From contig CBDIBE010000011.1 in the NCBI GenBank assembly GCA_965276815.1, forward strand, positions 62,001 to 126,000: 64,000 nucleotides of DNA. Reading direction: 5' to 3'. Source of the stretch: JAVVHH01 sp965276815 (GTDB taxonomy: Bacteria > Pseudomonadota > Alphaproteobacteria > Acetobacterales > Acetobacteraceae). Position 1 is the stretch's first letter. Each line of letters begins with the position of its first letter. Position numbers and translations under genes: made by a program. Below the pieces are notes generated by a model that searched no databases, had not been told where the DNA came from, and saw only the letters and a list, made by a program, of their open reading frames with translations. Of the stretch, positions 56,438 through 64,000 are shown one piece after another.

Positions 56438-58617
56438 GCCAGTTCTACGAAACGGTCGAGCAGGCGTTTCTGACCCGCCTTCTCGAACAGCACCTCCAGC
56501 CGGTCGTCGTCGACCTGCAGGACTTGGCCGTAGCCGAATTTCTGGTGGAACACCCGCGCGCCCACCGGGATCGCCTCGCTGCGCGCGGGGCGGGGCTGTT
56601 GCTCCCATGGACCCGGCGCCATCGGCCGCCGGGCCAGCAGCGGCCCAGATAGGAAGACGCTGGGCGCCGAGACCATCGCCTGCCGCGCGAGTGCGGCGGA
56701 GCCTTCGCGCTCGACATGCTGATCCGGCAGCTCGTCGATGAACCGGCTCGGGATGCTGCTCTGCCAGCTTGCATAGAGCCGGCGGTTGGCGGCAAAGCTG
56801 ACGATGGCCCGGCGCCGCGCCCGCGTCAGCCCGACATAGGCCAGCCGGCGCTCCTCCTCGAGCCCCTTCAGCCCGCCCTCGTCGAGCGTGCGCTGGCTCG
56901 GGAACAAGCCTTCTTCCCAGCCGGGCAGGAACACGCTGTCGAACTCCAGCCCCTTGGCGCCGTGCAGGGTCATCATGCTGAGCCGGTCGCCCTCGGCGGC
57001 CTGGTCGTTCTCCATCACCAGCGAGACGTGCTCGAGGAACCCGCCGAGCGTCTCAAAATCGGCCAGCGCGCGGACGAGCTCCTTGAGGTTGTCCAGCCGG
57101 CCTGGCGCGTCGGGCGACTTCTCCTGCTGCCACATGCCTGTGTAGCCGCTCTCGTCCAGCATGGTGGCGACCACCAACACGTGGCCATCCCGCTCGAGCC
57201 CGGCGCGCCACCTTGCAACGTCCTGGAAAAAAGTTCCGAGCGCGTCGCGAACCTTGCCCCTCAGCCCGCCACTGGCGACGAGTTGCGCGGCGGCCAGCGA
57301 GATCGGCACGCCCTGCTCACGGGCGGCGAGCTGCATCGATCGCATCGCCACCTCGCCGACCCCGCGGCGGGGCAGGTTGATGATGCGCTCGAAGGCGAGG
57401 TCGTCGGCGGGCTGGTGCAGCACGCGCATGTAGGCGATGGCGTCGCGGATCTCGGCCCGCTCGTAAAAGCGCAGGCCGCCGATCACCCGGTATGGGAGGC
57501 CGAGGGTGATCATCCGCTCCTCGAAGGCGCGGGTCTGTGCCGTGGTCCGCACCAGGATGGCCATTTCGCCGAGTTTTTCGCCCTGGCGCAGCAGTTGTTC
57601 GATCTTTTCGCCGACCATGCGGGCTTCCTCGTCGGAGTCCCACAGGCTGACGATGGAGATTTTTTCGCCGGTGAGGTCGTTGCGGCCGGGTCGGAGCGTC
57701 TTGCCGAGGCGGCTTTCATTATGGGCGATCAGGCCGGAGGCGGCCGCGAGGATCGGCGCAGTGCTGCGGTAATTGCTTTCGAGGCGGACGATGCGGGCGC
57801 CAGGAAAATCCTTCTCGAAGCGCAGGATGTTCTCGACCTCGGCGCCGCGCCACGAATAGATCGATTGGTCGTCGTCGCCGACGCAGCAGATGTTCTTGTG
57901 GCTCTGCGCCAAGAGCCGCAGCCAGAGATATTGGATGACGTTGGTGTCTTGATACTCGTCGACCAGGATGTAGCGGAAGCGGCGGTGATATTCGGCCAGC
58001 ACGTCGGGATGGGAGCGGAAAATCTCGGTGATGTGCAGCATCAGGTCGCCGAAATCGGCGGTGTTGAGCTGCCTTAGCCGGGCCTGGTAGGCCTCGTAGA
58101 GGCTGCGCGCCTGGCCGCCGGCGAACTCGGGCTCCTCGTTGAGCGGCACGCGCTCGGGCGACTGGCCGCGGTCCTTCCAGCGCTGGATGACGCCCATGAG
58201 CGCGTTCGGCGTCCAGCGCTTGATGTCGATATGCGCGGCCTCCATGACCTGCTTGAGCAGGCGGAGCTGGTCGTCGGTGTCGAGGATGGTGAAGCCGGAA
58301 GTGAGGCCGACCAGCGGCGCATGCCGGCGCAGCATCCTCGCACAGAGGGCGTGAAAGGTGCCGAGCCACAATCCCTCCACCGGCCGGTCGAGGATGGCGC
58401 CGACCCGGTCGCGCATCTCGCGCGCCGCCTTGTTGGTGAAGGTGACGGCCAGCACTTGGCCGGGCGCGGCGCGCCCAGTGAGCAGGATATGGGCGAATCG
58501 CGTGGTCAGCACGCGGGTCTTGCCGGTGCCGGCGCCGGCCAGGACCAGCAGCGGGCCGTCCACGCTCTCGACGGCGAGCCGCTGCTCGGGGTTCAAGCGG
58601 GCGAGGTATTCGGTCAT
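56434..58617 (-). CDS. UvrD/PcrA-type superfamily 1 DNA helicase
   Basis: The 727-residue helicase has the ordered SF1 motifs: Walker A GAGTGKT (28-34), VTFTNKAAREM, GTFHALCARML, Walker B VDEYQDTN (219-226), GDDDQSIYSWRGA (247-259), ESNYRST, and the late LHGAKGLEFDSVFLPGWEEGLFP and EERRLAYVGLTRAR blocks. It unwinds DNA in repair and replication-conflict resolution; UvrD and PcrA are hard to separate in alphaproteobacteria. The C-terminal FHQKFGYGQVLQVDDDRLEVLF module is the RNA-polymerase-interacting Tudor-like domain. It is upstream of prmA in the same operon; metF lies 72 bp upstream on the same strand. Confidence 0.95.
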   Translation of the reverse strand: MTEYLARLNPEQRLAVESVDGPLLVLAGAGTGKTRVLTTRFAHILLTGRAAPGQVLAVTFTNKAAREMRDRVGAILDRPVEGLWLGTFHALCARMLRRHAPLVGLTSGFTILDTDDQLRLLKQVMEAAHIDIKRWTPNALMGVIQRWKDRGQSPERVPLNEEPEFAGGQARSLYEAYQARLRQLNTADFGDLMLHITEIFRSHPDVLAEYHRRFRYILVDEYQDTNVIQYLWLRLLAQSHKNICCVGDDDQSIYSWRGAEVENILRFEKDFPGARIVRLESNYRSTAPILAAASGLIAHNESRLGKTLRPGRNDLTGEKISIVSLWDSDEEARMVGEKIEQLLRQGEKLGEMAILVRTTAQTRAFEERMITLGLPYRVIGGLRFYERAEIRDAIAYMRVLHQPADDLAFERIINLPRRGVGEVAMRSMQLAAREQGVPISLAAAQLVASGGLRGKVRDALGTFFQDVARWRAGLERDGHVLVVATMLDESGYTGMWQQEKSPDAPGRLDNLKELVRALADFETLGGFLEHVSLVMENDQAAEGDRLSMMTLHGAKGLEFDSVFLPGWEEGLFPSQRTLDEGGLKGLEEERRLAYVGLTRARRRAIVSFAANRRLYASWQSSIPSRFIDELPDQHVEREGSAALARQAMVSAPSVFLSGPLLARRPMAPGPWEQQPRPARSEAIPVGARVFHQKFGYGQVLQVDDDRLEVLFEKAGQKRLLDRFVELA

Positions 58618-58661
58618 GTCGGGGAGGTCGGCGGCGTCACCCGATAGTATATAGAACAGGC

Positions 58662-58694
58662 CCTGAACGTGACCAACCCGCTTCCCGGTTCAGG
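58662..58694 (-). terminator. Hairpin at the metF stop codon
   Basis: CCTGAAC (58662-58668) pairs with GTTCAGG (58688-58694), the second arm spanning the metF stop codon, with a 19-base loop that can itself pair partly (CCCG/CGGG). It lies between metF and the helicase gene and may attenuate read-through. There is no T-tract, so this is tentative. On the same strand just downstream, TATACT (in the 58645-58656 stretch) is a candidate -10 box for the helicase gene. Confidence 0.3.
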
Positions 58695-59643
58695 TCTTTG
58701 GCCTGACGCCGAGCAGATGGGCGATCGCGTAGGTCAGGTCCGGCCGGTTGAGCGTGTAGAAGTGGAATTCGTCCACGCCGTTGGCCTGTAGCAGGCGGAC
58801 CTGCTCGGCGGCGACGATGGCGGCAAGCATCCGCCTTGTCTCCGCGTCGTCCTCGACGCCCTCGAACAGCTTGCCCATCCAGCCTGGTACCGAGGCGCCG
58901 CACATCGCGCTGAATTTGGCCGCCTGCGCGTAATTGGAGACCGGCATGATGCCTGGCACGATCGGCGCCGTGATCCCGGCCGCCAGCGCACGGTCGAGGA
59001 AGCGCAGGAAAGTCTCGCCCTCGAAGAAATACTGGGTGATCGCGCGCGTGGCCCCGGCATCCAGCTTGCGCTTGAGATTGTCGAGGTCGTGGTCGGCATT
59101 CAGCGCCGTCGGGTGCGTCTCCGGATAGGCGGCGATCGAGATCTCGAAATCCGCCACGCGCTTCAGCCCGGCCACCAGGTCCACCGCGTAGGGATAGCCC
59201 TCGGGGTGCGGTTGATACGCTTGACCCGGCGGCGCGTCACCGCGCAAGGCCACGATATGTCGAACCCCGGCCTGCCAATACTGGCGCGCCACCTCGTCCA
59301 CCTCGCCTCGCGACGCGCCGACGCAGGTCAGATGCGCGGCAGGCACAAGCGTCGTCTCCCGCACGATGCGGGCGACGGTGGCGTGGGTGCGCGCCTGGGT
59401 GGTGCCGCCGGCGCCGTAGGTCACGCTGACGAAGCGAGGGGCGAGCGGCTCAAGCCTGCGGATGCAGGTCCAGAGCTGGGTTTCGAGCGCTTCGCTTTTC
59501 GGCGGGAAGAACTCGAAGGACAGCGCCGGGGCCGGGGCGGCCGCCGGCGCCGGCATGGCCGCGAAGCGCGGCCCGGTGAGCCACCGCCCCAGGGTCGCAA
59601 TCGGCGGCTCCGGACGGGGCTGATGAGAAGCAAACTGATTCAT
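58690..59643 (-). CDS. metF: Methylenetetrahydrofolate reductase
   Basis: The 317-residue TIM-barrel flavoprotein has the N-terminal Glu in LSFEFFPPKS, VTYGAGGTTQARTH, the AAHLTCVGASRGEV and IVALRGDAPPG loops, and the closing VDEFHFYTLNRPDLTYAI. It reduces methylene-THF to methyl-THF for methionine synthesis. The ATG at 59643 gives a roughly 40-residue Pro/Ala-rich N-terminal extension before the barrel; ATG 59556 would remove most of it. A search of the 147 bp upstream did not reveal a SAM riboswitch core. Its neighbour mlaA is divergent. Confidence 0.94.
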   Translation of the reverse strand: MNQFASHQPRPEPPIATLGRWLTGPRFAAMPAPAAAPAPALSFEFFPPKSEALETQLWTCIRRLEPLAPRFVSVTYGAGGTTQARTHATVARIVRETTLVPAAHLTCVGASRGEVDEVARQYWQAGVRHIVALRGDAPPGQAYQPHPEGYPYAVDLVAGLKRVADFEISIAAYPETHPTALNADHDLDNLKRKLDAGATRAITQYFFEGETFLRFLDRALAAGITAPIVPGIMPVSNYAQAAKFSAMCGASVPGWMGKLFEGVEDDAETRRMLAAIVAAEQVRLLQANGVDEFHFYTLNRPDLTYAIAHLLGVRPKT

Positions 59644-59790
59644 GCGACAGCTATCCGGCTTGTGAACATGTGCTGCGTACTCCACAACCTGTATGATATC
59701 GCGGCCGCGCGCAACGCCTTGCGGGGCGGACGTATTGTGTTCGTTCCAATGCCCGCGCATATAGGGCAAACTGGTTGACAAGGGTTCAAG

Positions 59791-60552
59791 ATGCATTCGC
59801 TCCTGCCCCGCCTATCGCTGGTCGCCGCCGTGCTCGCACTTTCGGCTTGCGCCACGCCTCCGCCGGCAAACGATCCGGATGCTGTCGCGGAGTATAATCA
59901 GACCAACGACCCGTTCGAGCCAAGCAACCGGGTATTTTATCAAGTCAATGACACGCTCGACACATATATCTTGCGGCCGGTCGCGGTGGCTTATCGCGAC
60001 GTGGTGCCCGGTGTGGCGCGGGACTCGGTGCACAACTTGCTCGCCAACATCTCGAGCCCGATCGTGTTCAGCAACGACGTGCTGCAGGCCAAGCCGCAGC
60101 GGGCCGGGACCACGATGATGCGGTTTCTGATCAACAGCACGGCGGGACTCGGCGGTTTGTTCGACGTTGCGGCCAAGGTCGGCTACCCCGAGCACGACAA
60201 TGATTTCGGCATCACCCTGGCCCTCTGGGGCGTGGGCGAAGGCCCGTTCCTGTTCCTGCCGGTGCTGGGACCGAGCGACCCGCGCGATGCCGGTGGGTTT
60301 GCCGTCGACATCGGGCTCGACCCGCTGACCTATGCCGACTTCGGCGGTTCGAATGCGTTGGGCTATTCGCGATACGGGCTCGGCGCCGTCGACCAGCGCT
60401 CGCGCTTGATCGGCGATATCGACCAGATCAAGCGCAATGCTCTTGACCCGTATGCAACCTTCCGCAGCTTATACCGTCAGAATCGCGAGTCCGACATCCA
60501 GAAGGTCCGCGACGACAACCAGGCCACCGTGCCGGCCTGGTTCAACCACTAG
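59791..60552 (+). CDS. mlaA: Outer-membrane lipoprotein MlaA (VacJ)
   Basis: The 253-residue lipoprotein has a signal peptide with lipobox LSAC (Cys about residue 20) and the MlaA blocks NDPFEPSNRVFYQVNDTLDTY, ANISSPIVFSNDVLQ, RFLINSTAGLGGLFDVAAKVG, FGITLALWGVGEGPFLFLPVLGPSDPRDAGG. MlaA forms a ring in the inner leaflet of the outer membrane and extracts mislocalised phospholipids for MlaC. mlaC follows after 115 bp, with a repeated hairpin element in between. The inner-membrane MlaFED genes are not in the window. Confidence 0.95.
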   Translation: MHSLLPRLSLVAAVLALSACATPPPANDPDAVAEYNQTNDPFEPSNRVFYQVNDTLDTYILRPVAVAYRDVVPGVARDSVHNLLANISSPIVFSNDVLQAKPQRAGTTMMRFLINSTAGLGGLFDVAAKVGYPEHDNDFGITLALWGVGEGPFLFLPVLGPSDPRDAGGFAVDIGLDPLTYADFGGSNALGYSRYGLGAVDQRSRLIGDIDQIKRNALDPYATFRSLYRQNRESDIQKVRDDNQATVPAWFNH

Positions 60553-60656
60553 AGCACGATGACTTCGCTTGCGCTCAGCCATCCTGCTCTAACCTCTTGT
60601 TTGAGCGAGCATCTTTATGCGACCAGACGATTCCGTCTGATCGCATGATGCTCTAG
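60551..60656. repeat. Hairpin repeat family B, copy 1 (106 bp)
   Basis: The element starts inside the mlaA stop codon and ends 11 bp before the mlaC start. Its last 44 bases (60613-60656) are identical to 62530-62573. The core is a 13-bp stem with one mismatch (ATGCGACCAGACG / CGTCTGATCGCAT) and loop ATTC, flanked in this copy by an outer GAGCAT/ATGCTC pair. AGAGCA at the left end is inverted as TGCTCT twice to its right, so several alternative folds exist. Similar palindromes are scattered in other alphaproteobacterial genomes. Confidence 0.85.
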
Positions 60657-60667
60657 CCGGAAAGTTG

Positions 60668-61282
60668 ATGCTGCCTATGCTGACCAGACGCGCCCTGTTC
60701 CTCACCTCTGCCGTGGCCGCGGCGACGATGACCGCGACCTCCATCGCCCAGGCACAATCGGCTGCCGCAGCGACGAGTTTGGTCACCAATCTCGGCAGCC
60801 AGATGGTCGCGATCATCAATGCGTCGGCCTCGCTCGAGCAGAAAAAGCGTCAGATGCAGCCGGTGATCGAGAGCTCGGTGGACGTCGATGGGATCGCTCG
60901 CTTCTGCCTCGGCCGTTTCTGGCGCCTCGCGACGCCGGAGCAGCAGGCGCAGTATGTGCAGCAGTTCCACACCATGCTGCTGAACAACATTACCGGCAAG
61001 CTCGGCGAGTATCAGGGCGTGACGTTCGCGCTTACAACCACCACGCAGCGCGAGGGCGAAGTTCTGGTGGGCACCCTGATCCATCGGCCGAACCAGCAGC
61101 CGAACAACGTCCAATGGGTGGTAAGCCAGGTCTCCGGCAAGCCGATGATCGCGGACGTGATTGCCGAGGGCACCAGCTTGCGGCTGACCGAACGGGCCGA
61201 CTTTGCGTCCTTTTTGTCGCGGAACGGCAACAACGTGCAAGCGCTGATCGTGGCGATGCAGCGGATGGGCGCGCAGGGGTAA
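60668..61282 (+). CDS. mlaC: Periplasmic phospholipid-binding protein MlaC
   Basis: The 204-residue protein has a signal peptide with a twin-Arg-like start (LTRRALFLTSAVAAATM) and the MlaC/Ttg2D pattern: a helical N-terminal half (KKRQMQPVIESSVDVDGIARFCLGRFWR, ATPEQQAQYVQQFHTMLLNNI) and a beta-sheet half (GVTFALTTTTQREGEVLVGTLI, WVVSQVSGKPMIADVIAEGTSLRL) ending in VQALIVAMQ. It ferries phospholipids between MlaA and the inner-membrane MlaFEDB complex. Start ATG 60668 is preceded by GGAAAG; 60677 is an alternative. The hairpin repeat lies between it and mlaA and may reduce or stabilise the message. Confidence 0.93.
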   Translation: MLPMLTRRALFLTSAVAAATMTATSIAQAQSAAAATSLVTNLGSQMVAIINASASLEQKKRQMQPVIESSVDVDGIARFCLGRFWRLATPEQQAQYVQQFHTMLLNNITGKLGEYQGVTFALTTTTQREGEVLVGTLIHRPNQQPNNVQWVVSQVSGKPMIADVIAEGTSLRLTERADFASFLSRNGNNVQALIVAMQRMGAQG

Positions 61283-61317
61283 GGTCTCGCCCTCGCCCAA
61301 CCCTCTCCCGGAAGGAG

Positions 61318-61896
61318 CTAGATGTAGCGCATCAGGAAGAAGCCGAAAACGATGGAGACGACTATGAGGGTCGTGACCAGGGTCAGCCGGCTTTCGATCA
61401 TGTCGCGGACCGGCGCCCCGGAATAGCGCAGCAGCGCTGCGAGCACGAAGAACCGGGATCCGCGCGTGATCACGCTTCCCAGCACGAACAGGGAGAAGTT
61501 GAAGTGCGCCATCCCGGAGGTGATGGTCACGAGCTTGTAGGGGATGGGGGTCAGGCCCTTGATCAGGATCAGCCAGAGGCCGTATTCCCGAAATTTCTGG
61601 ATGTAGGCCTGCGCGGCATTCTCGTAGTGATAAAAGTGGATCAACGGCCCGGCGACCAGGTCCCAGAGGGCGTAGCCGATATAGTAGCCGAACATCCCGC
61701 CGAGCACGCTGGCCAGCGTGCACAGCAGGGCCAGCCGGAAAGCGCGGTCTGGCCGGGCGAGCGCCATTGGGATCAGCAGCAGATCGGGCGGCACAGGGAG
61801 GAAACTGCTCTCGGCGAAGCTGACCGCGGCAAGCCAGAGCGGCGCATAGCGGCTCGCGGAAAGCGCGACCACGCGGTTATACGACGACCGGAGCAT
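61318..61896 (-). CDS. VTT/DedA-like membrane protein, YqaA type
   Basis: The 192-residue protein has about four to five spans and the VTT (SNARE-associated) signature: FAESSFLPVPPDLLLIPMALARP, GGMFGYYIGYALWD and the LWLILIKGLTPIPYKLVTITSGMAHFNFSLFVLGSVITRGSRFF block. The YqaA subgroup is shorter than DedA. These proteins are linked to lipid-carrier or phospholipid flipping and proton-dependent envelope homeostasis. The ATG at 61896 begins with a normal amphipathic helix; an upstream ATG at 61974 lacks a ribosome site. Its end is 35 bp from the convergent mlaC end. Confidence 0.85.
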   Translation of the reverse strand: MLRSSYNRVVALSASRYAPLWLAAVSFAESSFLPVPPDLLLIPMALARPDRAFRLALLCTLASVLGGMFGYYIGYALWDLVAGPLIHFYHYENAAQAYIQKFREYGLWLILIKGLTPIPYKLVTITSGMAHFNFSLFVLGSVITRGSRFFVLAALLRYSGAPVRDMIESRLTLVTTLIVVSIVFGFFLMRYI

Positions 61897-62033
61897 GGGG
61901 TTGCCATGCCACGCCTGAGCTTCCCGTTCAATCACTGCTTGGCCAGCAAGTTTTTCGCGTGACTGGCATCGCATCGCGATTTCAGTGATGGCGACGTTGC
62001 TTTAAGCTTGACCTGACATCATTCGGGATCGCT

Positions 62034-62507
62034 ATGCGCCGCACCCTTCTGCTCAGCCTCGCCGGCCTAGTCTTGGCCGCACCGGCCTCTTTTGCCCAAG
62101 GTCCACAGCCGCCGCATGCTTGGCTGTTCGGGACCTGGACGGGCGGGATATTTCCCGTGTCGTCCACACCTTCCCCGGAGGCCTGTTTCTCGCAACCCGT
62201 GGTGATCTTCACGCGCGACCTCGTCATGCGAGCGACCCTGACCAACCAGACCTTGACCCAACGCGTGGTCGAGACGGCCCGGGTCACGGCGCAAGGCGTG
62301 GAATTCCATTTTGCCGTCCCAGCGGGCGCCACACCGTCCCTGCTCGGGGAGACTGCGCCGGATGTCGGGTTTGGCTGTCCCTCGCCCGACTCGCTGTATG
62401 TGCAGCGCATCAATGAGAACGCGATCAGCTTTCCCGGCTGCGCCGATTTCCCCAACCCGCTGGTCCGCTGCCAGACTGCGACCGAGCGTCCCGCCAGCCA
62501 CCGCTAG
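62034..62507 (+). CDS. Secreted hypothetical protein (157 aa)
   Basis: The product has a clear signal peptide (MRRTLLLSLAGLVLAAPASFA, cleaved before QGPQ) and a mature domain of about 136 residues with four cysteines (EACF, FGCPS, PGCAD, VRCQT) that could form two disulfides. It opens WLFGTWTGGIFP, reminiscent of small lipocalin-like periplasmic proteins, but I do not recognise a family. It is transcribed alone, followed by repeat B copy 2. Confidence 0.75.
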   Translation: MRRTLLLSLAGLVLAAPASFAQGPQPPHAWLFGTWTGGIFPVSSTPSPEACFSQPVVIFTRDLVMRATLTNQTLTQRVVETARVTAQGVEFHFAVPAGATPSLLGETAPDVGFGCPSPDSLYVQRINENAISFPGCADFPNPLVRCQTATERPASHR

Positions 62508-62510
62508 ACG

Positions 62511-62573
62511 GCTCTAACCTATTGTTTGTCTTTATGCGACCAGACGATTCCGTCTGATCGCATGATGCTCTAG
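62511..62573. repeat. Hairpin repeat family B, copy 2 (63 bp)
   Basis: This copy lacks about 9-10 bases (GAGCGAGCA region) present in copy 1 but shares the whole 44-base core with the ATGCGACCAGACG hairpin. Its right end contains the TAG stop codon of the histidine kinase gene (62572-62570), so the kinase gene ends within the repeat. It separates the secreted hypothetical gene from the convergent kinase gene and may terminate both. Confidence 0.85.
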
Positions 62574-63895
62574 GTCGGCAGCGTCACCGTCGCGCGGACG
62601 CCGCCGTCGGCCTTGTTGGCCAGCGTGACGTCGCCGCCATGGGCGCGCAGGATGTTGCGGGTGATCGGCAGGCCGAGGCCGGTGCCGCCGGTTTCGCGGT
62701 TGCGGCTGGTCTCGAGCCGGCGGAAGGGTTCGAACACCCGTTCGAGCTCGGTGGGCGGGATGCCGGGGCCGCAATCCTCGACTTGCACGGCCACCACCCC
62801 GTTCTGGGGCGGCCCGAGCAGCACCCGCGCCTCGCCGCCATAGGCCAGGGCGTTGCCGACCAGGTTGGCGATCGCGCGCTTGAGCGCGACGGGCCGGGCC
62901 TGGACCGCCAGGTGCTCGGGGCCCGCGTAGCTGACGCGGTCGGCGCAGGCTGGCCTTGCGTCCGCGGCCTCGTCGAGGACCGTGCGCAGGAGCGCGGGGA
63001 GGTCGAGCGGGACCGCAAGCTCGCTGCCCTCGACATCGCGGCCGAAGGCGAGCGTGGCGGCGACCATCGCCTCGAGTTCGTCGAGATCGGCCAGCATCTT
63101 GCGGCGCTGCTCCTCGTCCTCCATCCACTCGGCCCGCAGCTTCAGCCGGGTTATCGGCGTGCGCAGGTCGTGGCCGATCGCCGCGAGCAGGAAGGTGCGT
63201 TCGGCAACGAAGCGGCGGATATGGGCGGCCATGGTATTGAACGCATGGGCTGCCTTGGCGACCTCGGACGGCCCGTCCTCCGACAGAGGCGGCGCGTTGA
63301 CGTCGCGGCCTAGCCGTTCCGCCGCCGCGGCGAGCACGCGCAGCGGCGCGGTGAGCCGGCGCACTGCCCACAGGCTGAGCCCGGCCGCCGCCAAGGTCAT
63401 CAGCACGAACGCCACCAGGAATTGGCCGGAATGCCAGGGGTAACGGTCCGGCGCCTCGGTGCGCACGACGAGCCAGCGTGTGTCCGGGGTCTCCACGGCG
63501 ACGATCAGCACCGAGCCGCGCTCGAACTCGCCGCGCACCAGCAGCGACAGCGGGCGCTGGACGAGCGGGAGAGAGCCGAACTGCAGGTAGGGCCGGATCA
63601 GGCGCTGCGTGTCGAGGGGCGCCGGGCCGACTTCTTGGCGCGGGGAGTCCGTGTCGACGCTGGCATCCACGCTCGGGCCAGCATCGCGGACCGCGGAGGT
63701 CCAGGCGTCCGGCTGCAGGACAAGGGTGCGATACAGGCTCACCACCTTGGCGCCGAAATCGCGCGCGTCGGCCAGCTTCTGCAGCTCCAGCCGGTCCTTG
63801 GCGTGGATCAGCAGCCCGGCGGCCTGCACCAAGGCAAGCCCGACCAGGAGGACCAGCGCGGTGCGGCTGGCGAGGCTGCGCGGCCAGAGCCTCAT
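62570..63895 (-). CDS. EnvZ-like sensor histidine kinase
   Basis: The 441-residue kinase has span 1 (12-32), a periplasmic sensor region of about 125 residues, span 2 (158-178), a HAMP linker (179-232), the H-box LLAAIGHDLRTPITRLKLRAE with phospho-acceptor His242, and a catalytic ATP domain with N-box (ANLVGNALAYG), G1 (EDCGPGIP), F-region (FEPFRRLE) and G2 (GGTGLGLPI). The GHDLRTP form is typical of EnvZ-like HisKA kinases. The stimulus is unknown. Its ATG overlaps the regulator stop (ATGA), so the pair is transcribed regulator-kinase from beyond the window end. Confidence 0.93.
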   Translation of the reverse strand: MRLWPRSLASRTALVLLVGLALVQAAGLLIHAKDRLELQKLADARDFGAKVVSLYRTLVLQPDAWTSAVRDAGPSVDASVDTDSPRQEVGPAPLDTQRLIRPYLQFGSLPLVQRPLSLLVRGEFERGSVLIVAVETPDTRWLVVRTEAPDRYPWHSGQFLVAFVLMTLAAAGLSLWAVRRLTAPLRVLAAAAERLGRDVNAPPLSEDGPSEVAKAAHAFNTMAAHIRRFVAERTFLLAAIGHDLRTPITRLKLRAEWMEDEEQRRKMLADLDELEAMVAATLAFGRDVEGSELAVPLDLPALLRTVLDEAADARPACADRVSYAGPEHLAVQARPVALKRAIANLVGNALAYGGEARVLLGPPQNGVVAVQVEDCGPGIPPTELERVFEPFRRLETSRNRETGGTGLGLPITRNILRAHGGDVTLANKADGGVRATVTLPT

Positions 63896-64000
63896 TCGCG
63901 CTCGACGCTCGCCGCCAGCACGTAACCGCCGCCGCGGACCGTCTTGATGAGCTGGGTGTCCTGCCCGTTGCGCCCAAGCTTGCGGCGAAGCCGGCTGACG
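63892..64000 (-). CDS. OmpR-family response regulator, C-terminal end (5' part outside window)
   Basis: Only the last 35 codons are in the window. They read VSRLRRKLG...QLIKTVRGGGYVLA, the recognition helix and wing of the OmpR/PhoB winged-helix DNA-binding domain, then a short tail SVERE and TGA. The stop overlaps the ATG of the kinase gene. It is evidently the cognate regulator of that kinase; the receiver domain lies beyond 64000. Confidence 0.9.
   Translation of the reverse strand, partial: VSRLRRKLGRNGQDTQLIKTVRGGGYVLAASVERE

Noticed and set aside
59644..59790. Possible SAM riboswitch upstream of metF
   Set aside because: I looked for SAM-II/SAM-V-like conserved cores in the 147 bp between metF and mlaA and did not see one; only AT-rich candidate promoter bases are present.
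60668..60760. Mobile element or transposase associated with the hairpin repeats
   Set aside because: No transposase or REP-associated transposase reading frame is present anywhere in the window.

Overview
This 64-kb window is a dense, GC-rich (by eye about 66-68%) bacterial chromosome segment. It has the look of an alphaproteobacterium, most likely Acetobacteraceae/Rhodospirillales. This rests on the 41-residue alphaproteobacterial-type ribosomal protein L36, the fused indolepyruvate:ferredoxin oxidoreductase, a DUF1127 protein, a glcDEF glycolate oxidase operon and the overall codon use; it is an inference, not a proof. Genes are packed with ATGA/GTGA/TGATG start-stop overlaps, and no gene-free stretch exceeds about 180 bp. 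I see no rRNA, tRNA, CRISPR array, prophage or insertion sequence, so this is core/flexible chromosome rather than a mobile island.

Layout. 1-4.6 kb: tail of an AsmA-family protein, glutamine-dependent NAD synthetase, a 57-residue zinc-finger peptide and an HD-domain protein. 4.7-9.3 kb (minus): a five-gene uptake and catabolism operon (solute-binding protein, permease, ATPase, enolase-superfamily enzyme, ectoine-hydrolase-like M24 protein). 9.4-12.6 kb (plus): metallo-beta-lactamase-fold hydrolase and a secreted phosphoesterase/phospholipase C. 12.6-20.1 kb (minus): the most interesting locus, eight tightly coupled genes encoding an SPFH/SHOCT protein, two zinc-ribbon DUF4178 proteins, a 53-residue membrane peptide, a DUF350 protein, a membrane-embedded spermidine-synthase-like enzyme, an FAD oxidoreductase with a Tat-like leader and a His-bearing polytopic membrane protein. 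20.2-26 kb: DMT transporter, GFOR-like oxidoreductase, 2H phosphoesterase, SDR, UppP, SGNH hydrolase and an OmpA-type outer-membrane protein. 26-31.5 kb: M20 amidohydrolase, RraA-like protein, LVIVD-repeat protein, CobW GTPase, YihY membrane protein.

31.5-37.1 kb (minus): thioesterase, TPR protein, glycolate oxidase subunits GlcF/E/D, rpmJ and a cupin. 37.2-39.7 kb (plus): a small two-TM protein, a stand-alone RnfD/NqrB-like membrane protein and a secreted DUF2330 protein. 39.7-42.7 kb (minus): Lrp regulator, MarC, methyltransferase and a haem-oxygenase-like diiron protein, divergent across a perfect 17-bp palindrome from the 1139-residue indolepyruvate:ferredoxin oxidoreductase. 46-52 kb: acyl-CoA dehydrogenase, two-domain retropepsin-like protease, pyrF, isovaleryl-CoA dehydrogenase and an acyl-CoA synthetase, suggesting amino-acid and branched-chain acid catabolism. 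52-59.6 kb: Nudix hydrolase, two small secreted/membrane proteins, Xaa-Pro aminopeptidase, DUF1127, PrmA, UvrD helicase and MetF. 59.8-64 kb: lipid-asymmetry proteins MlaA and MlaC, a YqaA-like VTT protein, a secreted hypothetical protein and an EnvZ/OmpR-type two-component pair, the regulator cut by the window end.

Two families of interspersed palindromic repeats are visible: an exact 64-bp duplication (4649 and 24890, with a 16-bp relic at 27444) and a hairpin element at 60551 and 62511.
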